Source of the DNA: DATBIO01 sp036556965
Lineage (GTDB): Bacteria; Acidobacteriota; Vicinamibacteria; Fen-336
Direction: 5' to 3'
DNA: 10,103 bases
Assembly (NCBI GenBank): GCA_036556965.1
Contig: DATBIO010000256.1
Span: 1-10,103, forward strand
The position numbers were made by a program, and so were the translations under genes. The notes under the pieces were generated by a model. It made no database searches. It was not told the DNA's origin and worked only from the letters and a program-made list of their open reading frames with translations. Shown here in pieces: positions 5,713-10,103 of the stretch (positions within the stretch are counted from its first letter, which is position 1; each line of letters starts with the position of its first letter).

Positions 5713-6954
5713 ATGAGCGAGACCCTGCTGGAGCGCGCGTCCCCGGAGACGGCGCCGTACCGCGCCGAGTTCGAAAAGCGGCGCGCGGCCACTGCCCGCG
5801 AGCCGCGCTGGCTCCTGGAGCGGCGCGAGCGGGCCATGGGCGCCTTCGCCGAGGCCGGGTTCCCGAACACGCGGCAGGAGGCGTGGCGCTTCACGAGCGT
5901 GGCCGCCATCGCGCGCGCGTCCTTCGCGTTCCCCCCCGCGCCGCCGGTGCGGGTGACGGCGCCGGAGGGCGTCCGCGTGCTGGGGCTGGGCGAGGCCCTC
6001 CAGCGGGAGCCGGAGCTGCTGGAGCGGCAGCTCGGCCGCCAGTGCCCCGGCCGGACCTTCGACGCGCTGAACACCGCCCTCTTCGAGGACGCGGTGGTGG
6101 TGCTCGTCTCCCCGGAGGCCGCGGTCGAGGCGCCCATCGAGCTCCGCTACGAGGCCCCCGCGGGGGCGGCCGGCCATCCGCGCGTGCTCGTGGTCTGCGC
6201 GCGCGGCAGCCAGTCGGCGCTCGTCGAGCGCTTCGGCGGGGAGGACGGCTCGCTGACCGCCGCCGTCACCGAGGTGGTGCTCGAGGACGGCGCCCAGCTC
6301 CAGCACTACCGCCTGCAGACGGCCGGCGACGGGGCCTTCCACGTCGGCCTCGCCGCCGTGGAGCAGGGGCGCGACAGCCGCTACGCGGCCTTCAGCGTCT
6401 CCCTCGGGGCCGCCCTCTCGCGCCTCGACCTCGAGCAGCGCTTCGCGGCCCCGGGCGGGGAGTGCGTCCTGGACGGGCTGCTCCTGGCCTCCGGCCGCCA
6501 GCACTCCGACCTCCACACGCGCATCGACCACGCCGTTCCGCACTGCGCCAGCCGCGAGCTGGTCAAGGGCGTCTTCGACGGCGAGGCGCGCGGCGTCTTC
6601 CACGGCACCATCGTGGTGCGCAAGGACGCCCAGAAGACCGACGCGTGGCAGGTCAACAAGAACCTGCTGCTCTCACGCCGCGCGCTGGTGACCAGCACGC
6701 CGGCCCTGGAGATCCTCGCCGACGACGTGAAGTGCAAGCACGGCTCCACCACGGGCCAGCTCGATCCCCTGTCCCTCTTCTACCTGCGCTCGCGCGGCCT
6801 GGGCGAACGGGAGGCGCGCGGCCTGCTCGTCCACGGCTTCGTGGCCGAGCTGCTGGCGCGCGTGGGGCCGGCCGCCCTGCGCGCGGAGCTGGAGGAGCGG
6901 GTCGGCTCCTGGCTGCCCGCCGCGCTCGGCCCGGCCGGGGAGGTGCGGGCATGA
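5713..6954 (+). CDS. sufD: Fe-S cluster assembly scaffold protein SufD
   Basis: SufD pairs with SufB on a SufC dimer to form the cytoplasmic Fe-S scaffold. The 413-residue product has the SufD-type N-terminal helical motif GFPNTRQEAWRFTSV (49-63) and the C-terminal beta-helix end with LADDVKCKHGSTTGQLDPLS (335-354). His343 in CKHGS is the likely counterpart of the histidine implicated in cluster assembly in E. coli SufD. FHGTIVV and QKTDAWQVNKNLLLS are further family motifs. Length and the N-terminal motif argue for SufD over SufB, which is normally longer. It starts 2 bp after sufC and its stop overlaps the sufS start (ATGA). A run of seven C lies at 5931-5937 in a Pro-rich linker. The product is probably needed together with a SufB encoded elsewhere. 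Confidence 0.93.
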   Translation: MSETLLERASPETAPYRAEFEKRRAATAREPRWLLERRERAMGAFAEAGFPNTRQEAWRFTSVAAIARASFAFPPAPPVRVTAPEGVRVLGLGEALQREPELLERQLGRQCPGRTFDALNTALFEDAVVVLVSPEAAVEAPIELRYEAPAGAAGHPRVLVVCARGSQSALVERFGGEDGSLTAAVTEVVLEDGAQLQHYRLQTAGDGAFHVGLAAVEQGRDSRYAAFSVSLGAALSRLDLEQRFAAPGGECVLDGLLLASGRQHSDLHTRIDHAVPHCASRELVKGVFDGEARGVFHGTIVVRKDAQKTDAWQVNKNLLLSRRALVTSTPALEILADDVKCKHGSTTGQLDPLSLFYLRSRGLGEREARGLLVHGFVAELLARVGPAALRAELEERVGSWLPAALGPAGEVRA

Positions 6955-8210
6955 CCAGCGCCACCGCTTCGCCTTCCCGCGCCGCCTCCCCGCTGGACGT
7001 GGAGGCGGTGCGCGCGCAGTTCCCGATCCTCAAGACCACCGTGCACGGCAAGCCCCTCGTCTACCTGGACAACGCGGCCAGCGTGCAGAAGCCGGTGGTC
7101 GTCATCGAGTCCGATCGGCGGCTGTACGAGGAGTACTACGCCAACGTCCACCGCGGCGTGCACACGCTGTCCATGAAGGCCACGGACGCCTACGAGGGCG
7201 CCCGCCTCAAGGTCCAGCGCTTCCTGGGCGCGGCCTCCCCCAAGGAGGTGGTGTTCACGCGCGGCAGCACGGAGTCCATCAACCTGGTGGCCCAGAGCTA
7301 CGGCCGCGCCAACGTGGGACCGGGGGACGAGGTCCTCATCACCGGCCTCGAGCACCACTCCAACATCGTGCCCTGGCAGATGCTCTGCGAGGAGAAGGGG
7401 GCCCGGCTGCGCGTGGCCCGCATCGACGACCGGGGCGAGGTGGACCTCGAGGAGTTCGAGCGCCTCCTCTCGCCGCGCACGAAGATGGTGGCCGTCGCCC
7501 ACGTCTCCAACGCGCTGGGGACGATCAACCCCGTCGCCCGCATGGCCCGCCTCGCGCACGCGCACGGGGCTCCCCTGCTCGTGGACGGCGCCCAGGCCGC
7601 CCCCCACCGGGCGGTGGACGTCACGGAGCTGGGCTGCGACTTCTACGCCTTCTCCTCGCACAAGGTCTACGGCCCCTCGGGCGTGGGCGCCCTCTACGGC
7701 CGCCTCGCGCTGCTGGAGGCCATGCCGCCCTGGCAGGGCGGAGGGGACATGATCCTCTCCGTGACCTTCGAGAAGACGACCTACAACGAGCTGCCCTACA
7801 AGTTCGAGGCGGGGACTCCCAACATCGCGGGAGGCATCGGCCTGGGCGCGGCCCTGGACTGGCTCACCGCCCTGGGCCTGGACCGCGTGGCCGCCCACGA
7901 GCAGGCGCTCCTGGAGTACGGCACGCAGGCGCTGCTCTCCGTCCCCGGCGTCCGCCTCGTGGGCACGGCGCGGGACAAGGCGGCCGTGCTGTCCTTCGTG
8001 ATGGAGGGCGTCCACCCCCACGACATCGGGACCGTGCTCGACTACGAGGGAGTGGCCGTGCGCACGGGCCACCACTGCGCGCAGCCGGTGATGGACCGCT
8101 TCTCCATCCCCGCCACCGCGCGGGCCTCGCTGGCCGCCTACAACACGCGCGCGGAGATCGACGTCCTCGTGCGCGGCCTGCACAAGGTGCGCGAGGTGTT
8201 CGTCCCGTGA
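6951..8210 (+). CDS. sufS: Cysteine desulfurase SufS
   Basis: SufS is a PLP enzyme that removes sulfur from L-cysteine as an enzyme-bound persulfide, leaving alanine, and passes the sulfur to SufU. The 419 residues show YLDNAAS near 38, LEHHSN (133-138), the cofactor-binding VDGAQ (211-215), PLP-lysine Lys238 in SSHKVYGP, and catalytic Cys376 in RTGHHCAQP. Presence of RTGHHCAQP and overall length put it in group II (SufS) rather than group I (IscS/NifS). YLDNAAS has Ser where most relatives have Thr. Its ATG overlaps the sufD stop by 4 bp, and its stop overlaps the sufU GTG (GTGA), so coupled translation with both neighbours is likely. All key residues are intact. Confidence 0.97.
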   Translation: MTSATASPSRAASPLDVEAVRAQFPILKTTVHGKPLVYLDNAASVQKPVVVIESDRRLYEEYYANVHRGVHTLSMKATDAYEGARLKVQRFLGAASPKEVVFTRGSTESINLVAQSYGRANVGPGDEVLITGLEHHSNIVPWQMLCEEKGARLRVARIDDRGEVDLEEFERLLSPRTKMVAVAHVSNALGTINPVARMARLAHAHGAPLLVDGAQAAPHRAVDVTELGCDFYAFSSHKVYGPSGVGALYGRLALLEAMPPWQGGGDMILSVTFEKTTYNELPYKFEAGTPNIAGGIGLGAALDWLTALGLDRVAAHEQALLEYGTQALLSVPGVRLVGTARDKAAVLSFVMEGVHPHDIGTVLDYEGVAVRTGHHCAQPVMDRFSIPATARASLAAYNTRAEIDVLVRGLHKVREVFVP

Positions 8211-8722
8211 GCGACCTGCGCGACCTCTACCAGGAGACGATCCTGGACCACAGCCGCCGCCCGCGGAACTTCGGGGAGCTCCCCGGCGCCAACCGGCGCG
8301 CGGAGGGGCACAACCCGCTCTGCGGGGACCGCGCCACCGTGTACGTGCGCGTGGCGGGAGACCGGGTGGCGGACGTCGCCTTCCAGGGCGCGGGGTGCTC
8401 CATCTACACGGCCTCCGCCTCCATGATGACGGAGAGCGTGAAGGGCAAGAGCCAGGCCGAGGTGGAGAGGCTCTTCGCGCGCTTCCACGAGCTGGTGACG
8501 GGCGACCCGGCGGCGGCCGCGGAGAAGGCCGCCCCCGAGCTGGGCAAGCTCGCCGTCTTCTCGGGCATCTCCGAGTTCCCCGTGCGCGTGAAGTGCGCGT
8601 CCCTGCCCTGGCACACCCTGCGGGCGGCGCTGCGCGAGGAGCGCGCGCCCGTCTCCACCGAGGTCTCGGAGTCCAGCAGCGGCGACGGCGAGGGCCGCGC
8701 GCGGGAAAGGGGGACGGCATGA
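8207..8722 (+). CDS. sufU: Zinc-dependent sulfurtransferase SufU
   Basis: SufU accepts the persulfide sulfur from SufS and carries it toward the scaffold; it is related to IscU but acts as a zinc-bound sulfur carrier. The 171 residues keep the ligand set: Cys39 and Asp41 in NPLCGD, Cys64 in GAGCSIYTASASMM, and Cys130 in RVKCASLPWHTL. The insertion between the second and third cysteines, characteristic of SufU against IscU, is present (about residues 80-120). After residue 145 a low-complexity tail rich in Ser, Glu, Gly and Arg extends the protein beyond most relatives I recall. The start is GTG at 8207, overlapping the sufS stop; the stop overlaps the sufT ATG (ATGA). Confidence is high because sufS is directly adjacent. 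Confidence 0.95.
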   Translation: MSDLRDLYQETILDHSRRPRNFGELPGANRRAEGHNPLCGDRATVYVRVAGDRVADVAFQGAGCSIYTASASMMTESVKGKSQAEVERLFARFHELVTGDPAAAAEKAAPELGKLAVFSGISEFPVRVKCASLPWHTLRAALREERAPVSTEVSESSSGDGEGRARERGTA

Positions 8723-9276
8723 TCCCACCCGGCACCGTGAGGGAGGAGACCGTCGTGGCCCGCGACGTGGAGGCCACCGCCATCCCGTACGGCGACCGCC
8801 TCACCCTCACCGCGGGGACGCCGGTCATCATCACCCAGGCCCTGGGCGGCTCGTACACGGTGATGACCATGCAGGGCTACCTCGTGCGCATCGACGGCGC
8901 GGACGCCGACGCCATCGGCAAGGAGGCCGTCGCGCCCCCTACCTCCGAGGAGCTGGCCCAGAAGCCGCTCCAGGAGCTGGCCTGGGACCGGCTCAAGACC
9001 TGCTACGACCCCGAGATCCCCGTCAACATCGTGGAGCTGGGCCTGGTCCACTCCTGCGAGGTGAGCGAGCGGCCGGAGGGCGGCCAGCGGGTGGCGGTGC
9101 GCTTCACCCTCACCGCGCCCGGCTGCGGCATGGGCGACATCCTGAAGCAGGAGATCGAGCGCAAGATGCTGACCCTCCCCGACGTGCGGGAGGCCGACGT
9201 CCAGGTCCAGCTCGATCCGCCTTGGGACCAGACCAAGATGTCGGACGCGGCTCGGCTCCAGCTGGGGCTGATGTGA
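8719..9276 (+). CDS. sufT: Fe-S assembly protein SufT (MIP18/DUF59 family)
   Basis: SufT-type proteins help mature Fe-S enzymes; in other bacteria they matter under high Fe-S demand, though the biochemical step is not settled. The 185 residues have an N-terminal part (1-70) with VEATAIPYGD and ITQALGGSYTV, typical of the SufT subgroup. A MIP18/DUF59 domain follows (about 86-170) with YDPEIPVNIVELGLV, TAPGCGMGD (Cys136) and DPPWDQ, and the protein ends in a MSDAARLQLGL tail. The N-terminal part separates it from the short DUF59 proteins of phenylacetate pathways. The ATG at 8719 overlaps the sufU stop and is preceded by AAGGGGG as ribosome site. It is the last structural suf gene before a 58-nt structured gap and rrf2. 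Confidence 0.93.
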   Translation: MIPPGTVREETVVARDVEATAIPYGDRLTLTAGTPVIITQALGGSYTVMTMQGYLVRIDGADADAIGKEAVAPPTSEELAQKPLQELAWDRLKTCYDPEIPVNIVELGLVHSCEVSERPEGGQRVAVRFTLTAPGCGMGDILKQEIERKMLTLPDVREADVQVQLDPPWDQTKMSDAARLQLGLM

Positions 9277-9334
9277 GGGAGCGGCCGCCGGTGGAGAGGG
9301 GCCCCGGAGCGGCGCCCGGGGGGCGGCGTCTCCC
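9277..9334 (+). other. Strongly folded intercistronic RNA before rrf2
   Basis: The whole gap can fold. GGGAG-CG-CCGCC (9277-9289, one bulged G) pairs with GGCGG-CG-CTCCC (9322-9334, one bulged T), making 12 GC-rich pairs. Inside it CCCCGG (9302-9307) pairs with CCGGGG (9316-9321). The right arm ends at the base before the rrf2 ATG, while the only good ribosome-site-like run, GGAGAGG (9293-9299), stays in the unpaired stretch about 35 nt upstream. There is no U-tract, so this is not a classical terminator. A role in setting rrf2 translation or as an mRNA processing stop is inference; high GC makes chance hairpins common. Confidence 0.45.
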
Positions 9335-9829
9335 ATGAAGCTCTCCGCGCAGGAGGAATACGGGCTGCGCTGCCTGCTCCGCCTCGCCGAGCGCGGCGAA
9401 GCGGCGAGCCTGACCCTGGGCGAGCTGAGCGGGCTGGAGGGGATCTCCGTCTCCCATGTGGCCAAGCTCATGCGCGTCCTGCGCAGGGCGGGGGTGGTGA
9501 AGAGCACGCGGGGCAAGGAGGGCGGCTACACCCTGGCCCGGCCCGCGCCGCGCATCAACGTGGGAGAGACGCTGGCCGCGCTGGGCGGCCGGCTCTTCGA
9601 CGCCTCCTTCTGCCAGGAGCACGCGGGCCGCGAGCGCCTCTGCCGGCACACCAGCGACTGCTCGATACGGTCGGTGTGGCGCCGCCTGCAGCTGGCCGTG
9701 GACGGCGTGCTGGGGGGCCTGAGCCTCCAGGACCTCCTCCGGAGCGAGGAGGAGCTGCGCCAGTGGTCTCCCCCCGCGCGCGCGCTCGCTCTCACCGTCC
9801 TCGCCCCCGACACCCCCGAGCGCTGCTGA
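9335..9829 (+). CDS. Rrf2-family transcriptional regulator, probable Fe-S sensor of suf
   Basis: The 164 residues begin with the typical Rrf2 start MKLSAQEEYGLRCLLRLA. A winged helix-turn-helix follows (about 26-70: LTLGELSGLEGISVSHVAKLMRVLRRAGVV, then the wing with GKEGGYTLARP). The sensor segment carries Cys93, Cys103 and Cys109 (FCQE, RLCRHTSDC), the number of cysteines used by IscR-type members to bind a [2Fe-2S] cluster. Spacing between the first two is wider (nine residues between) than in E. coli IscR (five). His106 is a possible further ligand. Its place at the end of the suf operon and an IscR-like dyad over the suf promoter suggest feedback repression when Fe-S clusters are sufficient. 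The regulator could be called IscR- or SufR-like; I leave the symbol blank because those names cover different regulators. Confidence 0.9.
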   Translation: MKLSAQEEYGLRCLLRLAERGEAASLTLGELSGLEGISVSHVAKLMRVLRRAGVVKSTRGKEGGYTLARPAPRINVGETLAALGGRLFDASFCQEHAGRERLCRHTSDCSIRSVWRRLQLAVDGVLGGLSLQDLLRSEEELRQWSPPARALALTVLAPDTPERC

Positions 9830-9885
9830 GGCGCTAAGTCGCCCCGCGGCCCTCGCCGCCGCGGAGGCCATGCGATCCTGTCGGC

Positions 9886-10103
9886 ATGGCCATGCGTCGG
9901 CTGCCCGTGGGGGCGGAGCCCACCTCCGAGGGCGTGCACTTCCGCGTCTGGGCGCCCCGCCGCCGCGCCGTGGAGGTGCTCTTCGAGGACGGCCGGCGGC
10001 AGCGGCTGGACGCGGAGCCGGGCGGCTACTTCGGGGGCCTGGCCCCCCGCGCGCGCGCCGGAGACCTCTACCGCTTCCGCCTCGACGGGGGCGAGGCCTT
10101 TCC
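9886..10103 (+). CDS. treZ: Malto-oligosyltrehalose trehalohydrolase, N-terminal fragment
   Basis: The frame is open from ATG 9886 to the window end (72 codons) and is truncated by the edge. RRLPVGAEP near the start, GVHFRVWAPRRRAVEVLFEDG, then YFGGLAPRARAGDLYRFRLDGGEAF match the N-terminal CBM48-type beta domain of TreZ. This enzyme releases trehalose from maltooligosyl-trehalose in the TreY/TreZ pathway. Other GH13 enzymes with a CBM48 domain (GlgB, GlgX) usually have a different opening, so TreZ is favoured; the catalytic barrel is not visible. A second in-frame ATG at 9892 is possible. Neither ATG has a Shine-Dalgarno sequence at normal distance: GGAGG at 9863-9867 is too far and precedes an out-of-frame ATG at 9870. 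The 56-bp gap after rrf2 suggests its own promoter, but none is convincing. Confidence 0.8.
   Translation, partial: MAMRRLPVGAEPTSEGVHFRVWAPRRRAVEVLFEDGRRQRLDAEPGGYFGGLAPRARAGDLYRFRLDGGEAF

Noticed and set aside
5931..5937. Seven-C run in sufD as a phase-variation tract
   Set aside because: It encodes Pro in a linker of an otherwise intact housekeeping gene; switching off sufD would be harmful and no second signal supports it.
6780..8870. A 696-codon minus-strand open frame opposite sufS, sufU and sufT
   Set aside because: It is a shadow of three well-identified genes with intact catalytic motifs; its sequence is compositionally odd and shows no recognisable fold.
9844..9864. Hairpin CCGCGGC / GCCGCGG after rrf2 as a terminator
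   Set aside because: Seven GC pairs with a 7-nt loop, but no T-run follows and such palindromes are common in this composition. It could still mark the operon end.
1..10103. CRISPR array or type III-E effector genes near the TPR-CHAT/sigma set
   Set aside because: No spaced direct repeats and no Cas-like reading frames are visible in this window; the resemblance to Csx29 loci is only at the level of CHAT plus sigma factor.

Overview
The window comes from a very GC-rich bacterium. Third codon positions are almost all G or C, and intergenic gaps are short. No gene fixes the lineage. From memory, the unnamed sigma factor and its partner domain are most often seen in Acidobacteriota and neighbouring high-GC phyla such as Myxococcota, so that is the best guess. 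I see no mobile element, CRISPR array, tRNA or rRNA.

Left half (1-4870, all minus strand, read right to left): an apparent operon of five genes. They encode (1) an ECF-like sigma factor, (2) a single-pass membrane protein that looks like its anti-sigma partner, (3) a small CxxC zinc-ribbon-like protein, (4) a short soluble protein repeating the cytoplasmic domain of the anti-sigma-like protein, and (5) a large exported TPR-CHAT protein whose C-terminus runs off the window. The set resembles a transmembrane signalling system with a caspase-like protease as its output or trigger. The catalytic His/Cys region lies outside the window, so protease activity cannot be confirmed here.

Centre (4871-4957): a short divergent intergenic region. 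On the plus strand it holds a near-consensus sigma-70 promoter (TTGACG, 17-bp spacer, TATAGT) placed so that transcription should start at the A of the sufC ATG, giving a leaderless mRNA. A perfect 6-bp inverted repeat (CTTGAC-N6-GTCAAG) covers the -35 box and resembles an IscR/Rrf2 operator.

Right half (4958-9829, plus strand): a tightly packed iron-sulfur cluster assembly operon, sufC-sufD-sufS-sufU-sufT-rrf2. Neighbouring suf genes overlap by 4 bp or lie 2 bp apart. SufS/SufU mobilise sulfur, SufC/SufD form part of the scaffold complex, SufT is a MIP18/DUF59 maturation factor, and the Rrf2 protein with three cysteines probably senses Fe-S status and represses the operon through the dyad. 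sufB, normally essential to the SufBCD scaffold, is missing from the cluster. A strong RNA structure fills the 58 nt before rrf2. The window ends in the first 72 codons of a probable malto-oligosyltrehalose trehalohydrolase gene (treZ), which looks unrelated to suf.
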